From assembly GCA_019423125.1 (NCBI GenBank), contig JAHZBZ010000009.1:1-64000 (forward strand): a stretch of 64,000 nucleotides of DNA, in the 5' to 3' direction. The notes under the pieces were generated by a model. The model searched no databases and was not told the DNA's origin. It saw nothing but the letters and a program-made list of their open reading frames with translations. The translations under genes were made by a program, and so were the position numbers. How positions within the stretch are numbered: position 1 is the first letter of the stretch; every line of letters begins with the position of its first letter. Positions 52,739-61,474 of the stretch are shown here, piece by piece. This DNA is from Bacillota bacterium (GTDB taxonomy: Bacteria > Bacillota > Clostridia > Christensenellales > Borkfalkiaceae).

Positions 52739-53401
52739 ATGACGCGAAAGATCTTTGAAGAACAGCTCAGAGAGCTGAAGGAACTGCTCACCCGCATGGG
52801 CGAGCTCAACTGCGAGGCGATCGCGGACGCGGTCACGGCGCTGTGCGAACAGGACGTCGAGCTCGCGAAAAAGACGCGCGGCGTCGAGCGGCTGGTGGAC
52901 GAAAAGGAACAGCAGATCGAGCGTCTTTGCCTGAAGATCATCCTCAAACAGCAGCCCGTCGCGAGCGATCTTCTGTTCGTGACCAGCGCGATGAAGATGA
53001 TCACGGACATGGAGCGCATCGCCGACCAGGCGGCGGACATCTCCGAACTCGTCGTCAAGATGAGCCGCCTGCCCTACGCGGACGCGGTGGAGGAGATCCC
53101 CGCGATGGCGGAGCGGGTGCAGGAGATGGTGCGCGGCGCCGCGCGCTCCTTCGTCGAGCGCGACGGCGAGCTCGCAAAGGCGGTCTGCCGCGCGGACGAC
53201 GCCGTCGACGACCTGTTTGACGCCGTGCGCAAAAAGCTCACGGGCATCGTGCACAAGGACATCGAAGAGGACGACAACGGCGAACAGGCGCTGGACATGC
53301 TGATGGTCGCAAAGTACCTCGAAAAGATCGGCGACCACGCCTCCAACATCGCCGAGTGGGTGCTCTTCATGCTCACGGGCGAACACAAAAAATTGAATTA
53401 A
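52739..53401 (+). CDS. phoU: phosphate regulatory protein PhoU
   Basis: A 220-residue PhoU with the two three-helix bundles, each carrying the metal-binding E/DxxxD pattern (MKMITDMERIADQAADISE and VAKYLEKIGDHASNIAEWV). It links PstB to the PhoR kinase and restrains signalling when phosphate is ample. It starts one base after pstB. A small hairpin (about 53414-53437) lies downstream without a T-run. Confidence 0.95.
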   Translation: MTRKIFEEQLRELKELLTRMGELNCEAIADAVTALCEQDVELAKKTRGVERLVDEKEQQIERLCLKIILKQQPVASDLLFVTSAMKMITDMERIADQAADISELVVKMSRLPYADAVEEIPAMAERVQEMVRGAARSFVERDGELAKAVCRADDAVDDLFDAVRKKLTGIVHKDIEEDDNGEQALDMLMVAKYLEKIGDHASNIAEWVLFMLTGEHKKLN

Positions 53402-53485
53402 AAGGATAAATAATAGACATATCGCAATGATATGTCTATAAATATGGCAAAAAAGGCGTCTGATTTTGTCGAATCAGGCAATTTA

Positions 53486-53561
53486 TTACAAATTTATTAT
53501 AATTTTTACAAGTATATTATACAAGTTTTACTTTACAAGACGCGCGAAAAACGGTTATACT
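53486..53561 (+). promoter_or_regulatory. Pho-box-like array before the Na/Pi cotransporter
   Basis: TTACAA (53486), TTATAA (53497), then TTACAA (53506), TTATAC (53517) and TTACTT (53528) form two 11-bp-phased runs. TATACT (53556-53561) is the -10 with no good -35. The layout parallels the pst promoter. Confidence 0.65.
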
Positions 53562-53594
53562 AAAAGGGTAAAAGATCTCACAAGGAGAGTGTTT

Positions 53595-55280
53595 ATGGAT
53601 CTGACACCCTTATCGGGACTTCTCGCGTCAGCCGGTGCGCTCGGGGCGATGGACTATGTCCTCTCGGTCGTATCGTTGCTCGCGGGGCTGGGCGCCTTTT
53701 TGTTCGGGTTCAAGGTATTGTCCGACAACATCGAAAAGCTGGCGACCAACCGCCTGCGCGGCTGGTTCGACAAGACGAGCAAGAGCCGTCTTGCGGGCGT
53801 GGGCATCGGCACGGCGGTCACGGCGATCATCCAGAGCTCCTCGGCGACCACGGTCATGGTCGTCGGCTTTGTCAACGCGGGGCTGATGTCGCTGTTCCAG
53901 GCGACGACGGTGATCATGGGTGCGAACATCGGCACCACGATCACGGCGTACATCGCCTCGATGGCGGAGATCCCGCTCATCGAGTTCGTGACGATATTCA
54001 CCTGTATCGGCGTCTTCATGAACATGCTCTCCAAACGCGAGAAGGTCAAGACGATCGGCCTGATGCTCGCGGGCCTCGGGCTTGTCTTTCTGGGGCTGGA
54101 ATACATGTCGGGCGCGATGAGCATCTACCGCGAGAGCGCCGCGTTCAAGGACTTTTTGCAGACGGTGAGCAATCCCTTCCTTCTGCTTCTGATCGGCGTG
54201 GTGTTCACGGCGATCGTGCAGTCCAGCTCGGCGGTCACTTCGCTCATCATCGTCATGGTGTCGCAGGGGCTCATCATCGGGAACGGCGGCAACGACGTGC
54301 TCTTTCTCGTTCTCGGCAGCAACATCGGCACCTGCATCACCGCCATCCTCTCATCCATCGGCGCGAACACCAACGCGAAGCGCGCCAGCCTCATCCATCT
54401 GATGTTCAACGTGTTCGGCTCTGTGATCTTCACCGTCTTTTTGCTGCTGTGGCCGAGCTTCATGCAGGACACCCTCACGAGCTGGTTCCCCGGCGCGGCG
54501 GGCCTGCAGATCGCGCTCTTCCACACCTTCTTCAACGTGGTGTGTACCTGCCTGTTCCTCCCGCTCGCAAATGTCTTTGTCAAGATCGCGACCAAGCTCA
54601 TCCGCGACAAGAAGGGCGGCGCGCCTGCGGGGGACATGCTCCTGCTCGACGACCGCTTCATCACGACGCCCTCCGTCGCGGTCAACCAGGCGAACAAGGC
54701 GGCGGCGCGCATGGCGGACATCGCGATGGAATCGCTGCACACGGCGTTTGCGGGGTTCATCGCAGGCGACGAGAGCGCAAAGGAAAAGGTGGACGAGCTC
54801 AATACCCGCGTCGCGGACATGGAAAAGCGCATCGTTTCCTACCTGATCAAGATCTCGGCATCCGACCTCTCGCTCAACGACGAGCGCATCATTTCCGCCA
54901 TCCATCACTCGACGAGCGACATCATCCGCATCAGCGAGCTGGCGGACAATCTCACGAAATACACGAGCAACTGCAAGCGCGACGGCATAGAGTTCTCGCA
55001 GGGCGTGCTCCGCTCGCTCGAGGACATGTACGCGAAGATAGACGAGCTTTACAAGAACACGCTCGACGTGTTTGACCGCAAGGACATCACGGCGATCAAG
55101 GCGGTGGACCGCGTGGAGGACGAGATCGACGCCGCGCGCAAGGCGATGATCGCCGACCACATCCGCAGGCTCAACGAGGGCAAATGCAAGCCCAGTTCGA
55201 GCAGTATCTACATCAATCTTGTCGGAAATCTCGAGCGTGCGGCAGACCATCTGACCTACGTCGCGCACGCCTTTGACTGA
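53595..55280 (+). CDS. Na/Pi cotransporter family protein with PhoU-like tail
   Basis: A 561-residue protein. Two homologous membrane halves carry the NptA-type QSSSATT motif (IIQSSSATTVMVVGFVNAG) and its second copy (IVQSSSAVTSLIIVMVSQG). After ~330 residues of membrane domain, a PhoU-like helical domain covers about 350-555 (SASDLSLNDERIISAIHHSTSDIIRI; NLERAADHLTYVAHAF at the end). Such NptA/YjbB relatives import or export phosphate with Na+. AAGGAGAG precedes ATG 53595. It sits between phoU and the two-component genes behind its own Pho-box-like array, so it probably belongs to the regulon. Confidence 0.92.
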   Translation: MDLTPLSGLLASAGALGAMDYVLSVVSLLAGLGAFLFGFKVLSDNIEKLATNRLRGWFDKTSKSRLAGVGIGTAVTAIIQSSSATTVMVVGFVNAGLMSLFQATTVIMGANIGTTITAYIASMAEIPLIEFVTIFTCIGVFMNMLSKREKVKTIGLMLAGLGLVFLGLEYMSGAMSIYRESAAFKDFLQTVSNPFLLLLIGVVFTAIVQSSSAVTSLIIVMVSQGLIIGNGGNDVLFLVLGSNIGTCITAILSSIGANTNAKRASLIHLMFNVFGSVIFTVFLLLWPSFMQDTLTSWFPGAAGLQIALFHTFFNVVCTCLFLPLANVFVKIATKLIRDKKGGAPAGDMLLLDDRFITTPSVAVNQANKAAARMADIAMESLHTAFAGFIAGDESAKEKVDELNTRVADMEKRIVSYLIKISASDLSLNDERIISAIHHSTSDIIRISELADNLTKYTSNCKRDGIEFSQGVLRSLEDMYAKIDELYKNTLDVFDRKDITAIKAVDRVEDEIDAARKAMIADHIRRLNEGKCKPSSSSIYINLVGNLERAADHLTYVAHAFD

Positions 55281-55290
55281 GACGGACCTT

Positions 55291-55329
55291 CGCCGCCTGC
55301 GCCCCGAACGGGCGGGCGGCGTTTTTTTT
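55291..55329 (+). terminator. terminator after the Na/Pi cotransporter
   Basis: Stem cgccgcctgc.../gggcgggcggcg followed by TTTTTTTT. Confidence 0.88.
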
Positions 55330-55340
55330 GCCTCGGGCGC

Positions 55341-55370
55341 TTGCCTTCCGCCCCGCGGCTGTGCTATACT
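55341..55370 (+). promoter_or_regulatory. promoter of the phoB-phoR-like pair
   Basis: TTGCCT (55341-55346), 18-bp spacer, TATACT (55365-55370), followed by AAGGAG and GTG 55404. Confidence 0.65.
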
Positions 55371-55403
55371 GAAGAGGCAAACAAGACACCGAAGGAGTAC
55401 ACC

Positions 55404-56060
55404 GTGGACAAACTCGTGTATGTATTGGAAGACGACAAGAGCATCGGCGAACTGGTGACCTGCGCGCTGGAGATGTCCGGCATCGCGGTCGAATGTTACG
55501 GCACGGTCGCGGAGTTCGAGGCGGCCGCGCAGCGGCGCGCGCCCGCGGCGGCGCTGCTCGACATCATGCTGCCCGACGGCAACGGGCTGGACGTGCTCGC
55601 GTGGCTCAAACAGAAATACCCCTCGACGGGGGTGCTCATGCTCTCCGCGCTCGGGCAGGAGACGGACAAGGTGCGCGGGCTCAACCTCGGCGCGGACGAC
55701 TACGTCGCCAAGCCGTTCGGCGTGCTCGAACTCACCGCGCGCGTCAACGCGCTTTTGCGCCGCATGAACGGCTCCGCATCCCTCTCGCGCGGCGACCTGA
55801 CGCTCAACGAGGAGACGATGACGGCGACCCTGCGCGGCGTGCGCCTCGAACTCAACAACAAGGAATTCAATCTTCTCAAATATCTCATGCAAAAGGAGGG
55901 CAAGGCCCTGACCCGCGAGAACATCCTCAACGCCGTGTGGGGTTACGACGAGGGCGAGACGCGCACCGTCGACAACCACATCGCGCGCCTGCGCAAGCTC
56001 GGCATCGACTACATCGAGACGGTGTTCGGCGTGGGCTACAAGTTCGTGTACCGCGAATAG
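55404..56060 (+). CDS. phoB: OmpR-family response regulator (PhoB/PhoP-like)
   Basis: A 218-residue regulator: receiver domain with acidic pair D10/D11, phospho-acceptor D53, S81 and K103, then a winged-helix DNA-binding domain ending ETVFGVGYKFVYRE. The GTG start is set by AAGGAG nine bases upstream; longer reading frames start inside the promoter. Its place next to the pst genes, the Na/Pi gene and 11-bp repeats suggests it is the phosphate regulator; the sequence alone does not prove the signal. Confidence 0.88.
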   Translation: MDKLVYVLEDDKSIGELVTCALEMSGIAVECYGTVAEFEAAAQRRAPAAALLDIMLPDGNGLDVLAWLKQKYPSTGVLMLSALGQETDKVRGLNLGADDYVAKPFGVLELTARVNALLRRMNGSASLSRGDLTLNEETMTATLRGVRLELNNKEFNLLKYLMQKEGKALTRENILNAVWGYDEGETRTVDNHIARLRKLGIDYIETVFGVGYKFVYRE

Positions 56061-56072
56061 GGCATAAGCGCC

Positions 56073-57749
56073 ATGCACAAGCGGTTTCTTTTCCTTTCCC
56101 TGCTCATCACCGTTGCGGGGATCCTTTTTTTCACCATTCTTCTCAGCAGTGTCTACTACGACAATACCGAGCAGGACGCATACGGCCGCCTTCGGACATA
56201 CGCGGCTTTTTTTGACGAAAACGCGCCTCTTTCCGAAGAAATCGCCGAATTTTCCCGAAAGGCGGGCGGGGTGCGCGTCAGCGTGCTGGACGGGCAGGGG
56301 ATCATCCTCGCCGACAGCGAGGGCGGCACGCTCGTCGGGCAGAGCCGCGCCGACCGTCCCGAAGTCGCGGACGCCTTCGAAGACGGAGAGGGCACGTCCT
56401 CCCGCAGGAGTGCGACGCTGGATAAAAACATGTTTTATCTCTGCGTCCGGCTGGACGGCGCCGCAACGGGCGCGGACGGCACGGGAGCGGCTTATCTTCG
56501 CATCGGCATCGCGGCGGCGTCGCTCGCGGGCCTGATCGCGGACGCCATTCCCTCCCTCATGCTCTTCCTGCTTCTGGACATCCTGTGCTGCCTCGTCTTT
56601 GCCTGGATCGCGACCAATGCGATCCTGCGCCCCGTCGAGGAGCTGACGCGCTCCTTCGCGCTGGGCAAGGTGCCCGTGCGGAGCAAATACCCCGAACTGC
56701 AGCCCATCGCCAAGATGATGAACGACATGAACGCCGAGATCGGCGAAAAGGTCGCGCGCGTCAAGGAGGACCGCCGTCTGGAGGCGCTCATCCTCGACAG
56801 CATGGAGCACGGCATCGTCATCTTCCGCTCGCCCGACGACGTCATCCTGCTCAACAAGACGGCGTCCCGCCTGCTGCACTGCGAGCCGAACGAGACGGTC
56901 GCCTGTTTCAACGAGGACGCGGAGATCGCCGCCATCCTCGCGGCAGGGGAGGCGGCTTCCGTCACCCGCCGCATCGACGGCAGGGATTACAACCTGCGCT
57001 TCACCTTCCAGAAAAACACGCGCGTTCTGCTGATCACCGACATCACCGAGGCGGTGGCGGCGGCGCGCTCCAAGAACGACTTCATCGCCAACGTCACCCA
57101 CGAGATGAACACGCCGCTGACCAACATCCGCGGCTTTGCCGAGCTGATCGCCTCGGGCGCGCTTCCGCCCGAGCGGGTGCAGTCCGCCTCGCAGACCATC
57201 ATCCGCCAGAGCGACCGCCTCGCCAACCTCATCCGCAGCATCATCAACTTCTCCGCCATCGACAGCGACGAGCTCCCCGACTACGAGGTGGACATCTCCG
57301 AACTCATCGCCGAGCTGATCGGCGGCTTCGAGCCCAAGATCCGCAAAAAGGACATCGCCCTGCGGCTGGACATCGGGCAGGGCGTCAAGGTGATGTCGCG
57401 GCGGGAGCGGCTGGTCGAGATCCTCAACAACCTCATCAGCAACGGCATCCGCTACAACAAGGAGGGCGGCTCGCTCGACATCACGCTCACGGGCGGGGAG
57501 GCCCCCTGCCTGACCGTGCGCGACACGGGCGTCGGCCTCTCCGAAGAGGATAAAGAGCGCATCTTCGACCGCTTTTATACCGTCGACAAATCGCACGGCG
57601 GCACGGGCGGCGGCTTCGGGTTGGGGCTTGCCATCGTCAAAAAGCTGTGCAAGCGCGCGGGCTGGAAGCTCACCGTCGAGAGCGAACTCGGCAAGGGCAC
57701 CGCATTTTGCGTGCAGTTTTGCCCCAAGGCGGAAGAGGCGCGCGGCTGA
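56073..57749 (+). CDS. phoR: sensor histidine kinase (PhoR-like)
   Basis: A 558-residue kinase. TM1 at 8-27, an extracytoplasmic sensor of ~130 residues, TM2 at 158-182, then HAMP (RPVEELTRSFALGKVPVR) and a PAS-like region (about 235-325). The H-box is NVTHEMNTPLTNIRGFAE with H343. The ATPase shows the N-box (EILNNLISNGIRYNK, 449-463), G1 DTGVG (484-488) and G2 GGGFGLGLA (512-520). TM-HAMP-PAS architecture matches PhoR. The gap to the regulator is 12 bp. Confidence 0.9.
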   Translation: MHKRFLFLSLLITVAGILFFTILLSSVYYDNTEQDAYGRLRTYAAFFDENAPLSEEIAEFSRKAGGVRVSVLDGQGIILADSEGGTLVGQSRADRPEVADAFEDGEGTSSRRSATLDKNMFYLCVRLDGAATGADGTGAAYLRIGIAAASLAGLIADAIPSLMLFLLLDILCCLVFAWIATNAILRPVEELTRSFALGKVPVRSKYPELQPIAKMMNDMNAEIGEKVARVKEDRRLEALILDSMEHGIVIFRSPDDVILLNKTASRLLHCEPNETVACFNEDAEIAAILAAGEAASVTRRIDGRDYNLRFTFQKNTRVLLITDITEAVAAARSKNDFIANVTHEMNTPLTNIRGFAELIASGALPPERVQSASQTIIRQSDRLANLIRSIINFSAIDSDELPDYEVDISELIAELIGGFEPKIRKKDIALRLDIGQGVKVMSRRERLVEILNNLISNGIRYNKEGGSLDITLTGGEAPCLTVRDTGVGLSEEDKERIFDRFYTVDKSHGGTGGGFGLGLAIVKKLCKRAGWKLTVESELGKGTAFCVQFCPKAEEARG

Positions 57750-57770
57750 GCGGAAAACAGATAAAGATAC

Positions 57771-57799
57771 GGCGCGGGGCATCGCCCCGCGCCGCTTTT
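57771..57799 (+). terminator. terminator after phoR
   Basis: Stem ggcgcggggc/gccccgcgcc followed by gcTTTTc. Confidence 0.75.
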
Positions 57800-57807
57800 C
57801 GCTCCGA

Positions 57808-57970
57808 CGCATCGCAAAAGGGCGTCGCCGTATGGTGAGTAATTTGCCTCCCCGCATCTCAGAAAGGGCGCCGCCGTATGGTGAGCAATTTGCCCCGCCG
57901 CATCGCAAAAGAGCGCCGCCGTATGGTGAGCAATTTGCCCCGCCGCATCTCAGAAAGGGCGTCTTTCTCC
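57808..57970. repeat. 45-46-bp tandem repeat, about 3.5 copies
   Basis: Units starting cgcatc begin at 57808, 57853, 57899 and 57944 and contain cgtatggtgagcaatttgcc. Odd and even units differ consistently (cgcaaaag versus ctcagaaag), so a two-unit block was itself duplicated. The rest of 57750-58109 holds hairpins only. Confidence 0.85.
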
Positions 57971-57997
57971 CGCCGCGAAAACGCGCGGGCATCCCGA

Positions 57998-58031
57998 CAA
58001 AAAAAGCCGCGCCGCCAAGCGGCGGCGCGGC
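57998..58031 (-). terminator. terminator of nrdD-trxB
   Basis: Stem gccgcgccgcc/ggcggcgcggc with a TTTTTTT run on the minus strand, about 80 bp after the trxB stop. Confidence 0.8.
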
Positions 58032-58109
58032 AGAAAATGCCCGCCCCGCGGCACGCCGCGGGGCGGGAACTTTTTGCCTTTCCGCCCGTCAGACGGCCGG
58101 TCCTGCTTT

Positions 58110-59021
58110 TTAAAGGCTTTCGAGGTAGAGGGAGGCGTTGGTCGCGGCGACGGCGCCGTCTCCGACGGCGGTCGAGACCTGCCGCACCGCTTTCGTGCGG
58201 CAATCCCCCGCGACGAACACGCCCTTCGTCTTTGTCCTGCACGACTCGTCCGCGACGATGTAGCCCGCGGCGTCGAGGTCGGCGACGTTGGCAAAGGCGG
58301 CGTTGTCCGGCTCCTGCCCGATGGCGACGAACACGGCGGGGAGTTCGTGGCGGCACAGATTTCCGTCCTTGTCCTTGTATTCGATGGCGGAGAGCTCCTC
58401 CTCGCCGAGAAAGTCGACGACGCTGGTATTGGGGCGCACCTCGATGTTGTCCTTCGCGCGCAGCGCCTTTACGAGGCTCGCGTCGCCGAAGAACTTGTCG
58501 AAGAGGGTATAGACGTACACCTTTTTGCAGTAGCCCGAGAGGAGCAGGGCGTATTGCAGGGCGGTGTTCGCGTCGCCGACGACGGCGACCTCTTTTCCCT
58601 TGTAGAAGGGGCCGTCGCACACGGCGCAGTAATAGACGCCTCTGCCGACGAGGTTCTCGGAATCGTGCGCGGTCTTGAGGTGTTTGTGCTTTACGCCCGC
58701 GGCGATGATCACGCTCTTCGCCTCATATTCGTTGTATTCCGTCTGAACGAGGAAGTCGCCCTCGGCGCGCTTTTCCACGCGCACCGCCCTTTCGATCTCC
58801 ACCTCCGCGCCCAGCGCGGAGATCTGTTCGAAGAGGTTGTCCGCGAACTGTTCGCCGCTGATCTCGCGGATGGAGGGGTAATTTTCCAGCCGCGGCGAGG
58901 TGGCGATCTGTCCGCCCAGGCTCTCGCCCTCGAGGACGAGCACTTTTTTTCCGTTTCGCAAAGCGTAGAGCGCGGAGGTCATGCCTGCCGCGCCCGCTCC
59001 TATCACGATGATGTCGTACAT
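58110..59021 (-). CDS. trxB: thioredoxin reductase-like flavoprotein lacking NADPH motifs
   Basis: A 303-residue TrxB-fold flavoprotein. FAD motif GAGAAG at 8-13; redox-active CAVC at 132-135; C-terminal FAD motif GVFVAGDCR...RQVSTAVGDGAVAA. The NADPH domain is odd: the expected GGGNSA reads GDANTA, and the following HRRxxxR is replaced by YTLFDKF. The loss of these signatures is a hallmark of ferredoxin-dependent (FFTR) and related pyridine-nucleotide-independent reductases known from Clostridium. It starts one base after the nrdD stop, so its partner is probably the redoxin domain of NrdD. Ordinary NADPH-dependent activity is not excluded. Confidence 0.85.
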   Translation of the reverse strand: MYDIIVIGAGAAGMTSALYALRNGKKVLVLEGESLGGQIATSPRLENYPSIREISGEQFADNLFEQISALGAEVEIERAVRVEKRAEGDFLVQTEYNEYEAKSVIIAAGVKHKHLKTAHDSENLVGRGVYYCAVCDGPFYKGKEVAVVGDANTALQYALLLSGYCKKVYVYTLFDKFFGDASLVKALRAKDNIEVRPNTSVVDFLGEEELSAIEYKDKDGNLCRHELPAVFVAIGQEPDNAAFANVADLDAAGYIVADESCRTKTKGVFVAGDCRTKAVRQVSTAVGDGAVAATNASLYLESL

Positions 59022-59022
59022 A

Positions 59023-61386
59023 TCAGTTGATGCTCTCGATGTATTTGCGGATCTCGCTCGCGTTGTCGTACGTCTTGTACCCGTCGCCGTCGGGGACGAG
59101 CAGGGAAGGCGCCTTCTTCACGCCGTATTTGCGGGTGGTCGCCGCGTCCTGTTCCGCGTTGATCACCGTGTACTTGACGCCCGCCTTGTCCAGCATCATC
59201 TTGCTGGTCTTGCAGTTGGGGCATCCGTTGCGGGTGAACAGCACGGGTCCGCTCAGCGCGGGTGCCGCGCAGGCGACTTCCTCTTTGATCTGTTCCTGCT
59301 TGTGCGTCTTCAGCTTGGAATGGCTGATGTCGTACACCTTGCGGTCCTTGAACTCCTGCGCCTTTCCGTCGTTCCAGTTCTGCACGGGGCGGTAGTAGCC
59401 CGTGATGCGGCTGTATACCTCCGTCTTTCCGCCGCAGTGCGGGCAGGTGAACTGCTCGCCCGCGAGATACCCGTGCTCCTTGCAGATGGAATAGGTGGGC
59501 GAAAGGGTGTAGTAGGGCAGCTTGTAGTTGTCCGCGATCTTCTTGACCAGCGCGGCGGCCGCCTTCCAGTCGGGCAGCTTCTCGCCGAGGAAGGCGTGGA
59601 ACACGGTGCCCGAGGTGTAGAGGGTCTGCAGTTCGTCCTGGATGTCCAGCGCGTCGAAGATGTCCTCGGTGTAGCCGACGGGCAGGTGCGAGCTGTTGGT
59701 GTAGTAGGGAGTGCCGTTCTCGTTCGCGGTGACGATGTCGGGGAACTGCGCCTTGTCGTGCTTCGCGAAGCGGTAGGCGGTGGATTCCGCGGGCGTCGCC
59801 TCGAGGTTGTACAGGTCGCCGTACGCTTCCTGGTAGTCGGAGAGGCGCTCGCGCATGTGGTTGAGCACCTTTTTGGTGAACTCCTGCGCCTCGGCGTGCG
59901 TCATGTCCTTGCGGATCCAGCAGGCGTTGAGCGCCGCCTCGTTCATGCCGACGAGGCCGATGGTGGAGAAGTGGTTTGCGAAGGTGCCCAGGTACCGCCT
60001 GGTGTAGGGGTACAGCCCCTCGTCGAGCAGTTTGGTGATGACGGTGCGCTTTGTCTTGAGCGAGCGCGCCGCGATGTCCATCAGCTTGTCCAGGCGGCGG
60101 AAGAACTCCGCTTCGTCCTTGGACAGGTATGCGATGCGCGGCATGTTGATGGTGACGACGCCGACGGAGCCCGTCGATTCGCCGCTGCCGAAGTATCCGC
60201 CCGACTTCTTGCGCAGTTCGCGAAGGTCAAGGCGCAGGCGGCAGCACATGCTGCGGATGTCGCTCGGCTCCATGTCCGAGTTGATGTAGTTGGAGAAATA
60301 GGGGGTGCCGTACTTCGAGGTCATCTCGAACAGCAGGCGGTTGTTCTCGGTGTCCGACCAGTCAAAGTTCTTGGTGATGGAATAGGTGGGGATGGGGTAC
60401 TGGAACCCGCGGCCGTTGGCGTCGCCCTCGATCATGACCTCGATGAACGCCTTGTTGACCATGTCCATCTCCTTCTTGCAGTCCTTGTACTTGAAGTTCT
60501 GCTCCTTGCCGCCCACGATCGCGGGCAGTTCTGCAAGGTCGGCGGGCACGACCCAGTCCAGCGTAATGTTGGAGAAGGGTGCCTGCGTGCCCCAGCGGCT
60601 GGGGGTGTTCACGCCGTAGATGAACGACTCGATGCACTTTTTCACCTGCTCGTAGTCGAGGTTGTCCTTCTTGACGAAGGGCGCGAGATAGGTGTCGAAG
60701 GAGGAGAACGCCTGCGCGCCCGCCCACTCGTTCTGCATGATGCCGAGGAAGTTGACCATCTGGTTGCACAGCGTCGCGAGATGGCTCGCGGGCGCCGAGG
60801 TGATCTTGCCGGGGATGCCGCCCAGCCCTTCCTGGATGAGCTGTTTGAGCGACCAGCCCGCGCAGTATCCCGTCAGCATGGACAGGTCGTGGATGTGGAT
60901 CTCGGCGTTGCGGTGCGCCTTCGCGACCTCGTCGTCGTAGATCTCGGACAGCCAGTAGTTCGCGGTGATCGCGCCGCTGTTGGAGAGGATGAGCCCGCCC
61001 ACCGAATAGGTGACCGTCGAGTTCTCCTTGACGCGCCAGTCCGTCGCCTTGACGTAGCTGTTGACCAGCTCCTTGTAATCGAGGATGGTCGACTTCATGT
61101 TGCGGATCTTCTCGCGCTGGCGGCGGTAGAGGATGTACGCCTTCGCGACGTCCGAATACCCCGCCTGGATGAGCACGCTCTCCACGCTGTCCTGAATGTC
61201 CTCGACGGCGATCTTGTCCTCCTTGATCTTGGGCTCGAAGTCCGCCGTGACCTTGAGCGCGAGCATGTCGATGATGCTCGGATGGTACTGCTTGTTCATG
61301 GCCTCGAACGCCTTCGTGATCGCGACAGAGATCTTCGCGATGTCAAATTCCGCAACCTTTCCGTCTCTCTTGATGACCTGATACAT
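59023..61386 (-). CDS. nrdD: anaerobic ribonucleoside-triphosphate reductase fused to a redoxin domain
   Basis: A 787-residue class III RNR making dNTPs under strict anaerobiosis. ATP-cone at about 1-95; catalytic barrel; C-terminal zinc site from C635, H638, C648 and C651; glycyl-radical site RITGYYRP with Gly663. After the usual end (NWNDGKAQEFKDRKVYDIS) a linker leads to a glutaredoxin-like domain (about 712-787) with CPNC (C722, C725) and APSLLVP, the cis-Pro region. Most class III enzymes use formate; fusion to a redoxin suggests a thiol route. The activase NrdG is not adjacent and not in this window. Confidence 0.94.
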   Translation of the reverse strand: MYQVIKRDGKVAEFDIAKISVAITKAFEAMNKQYHPSIIDMLALKVTADFEPKIKEDKIAVEDIQDSVESVLIQAGYSDVAKAYILYRRQREKIRNMKSTILDYKELVNSYVKATDWRVKENSTVTYSVGGLILSNSGAITANYWLSEIYDDEVAKAHRNAEIHIHDLSMLTGYCAGWSLKQLIQEGLGGIPGKITSAPASHLATLCNQMVNFLGIMQNEWAGAQAFSSFDTYLAPFVKKDNLDYEQVKKCIESFIYGVNTPSRWGTQAPFSNITLDWVVPADLAELPAIVGGKEQNFKYKDCKKEMDMVNKAFIEVMIEGDANGRGFQYPIPTYSITKNFDWSDTENNRLLFEMTSKYGTPYFSNYINSDMEPSDIRSMCCRLRLDLRELRKKSGGYFGSGESTGSVGVVTINMPRIAYLSKDEAEFFRRLDKLMDIAARSLKTKRTVITKLLDEGLYPYTRRYLGTFANHFSTIGLVGMNEAALNACWIRKDMTHAEAQEFTKKVLNHMRERLSDYQEAYGDLYNLEATPAESTAYRFAKHDKAQFPDIVTANENGTPYYTNSSHLPVGYTEDIFDALDIQDELQTLYTSGTVFHAFLGEKLPDWKAAAALVKKIADNYKLPYYTLSPTYSICKEHGYLAGEQFTCPHCGGKTEVYSRITGYYRPVQNWNDGKAQEFKDRKVYDISHSKLKTHKQEQIKEEVACAAPALSGPVLFTRNGCPNCKTSKMMLDKAGVKYTVINAEQDAATTRKYGVKKAPSLLVPDGDGYKTYDNASEIRKYIESIN

Positions 61387-61437
61387 AGTCTCTCCTTTCC
61401 CCGATCGCTGTAGTCCTTTTCGTGTCGGTAGGGTTCC

Positions 61438-61466
61438 ATTATAACACCCTTTTCCCCGCTTGTCAA
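61438..61466 (-). promoter_or_regulatory. nrdD promoter
   Basis: Minus-strand perfect TTGACA (61461-61466), 17-bp spacer, perfect TATAAT (61438-61443). Confidence 0.9.
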
Positions 61467-61474
61467 CCCCTTTG

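Noticed and set aside
54351..57992. A 1213-codon open frame on the minus strand opposite the Na/Pi, phoB and phoR genes
   Set aside because: It is the antisense shadow of GC-rich genes: no ribosome site, low-complexity His/Arg/Asp-rich composition, and the plus-strand genes carry clear domain motifs.
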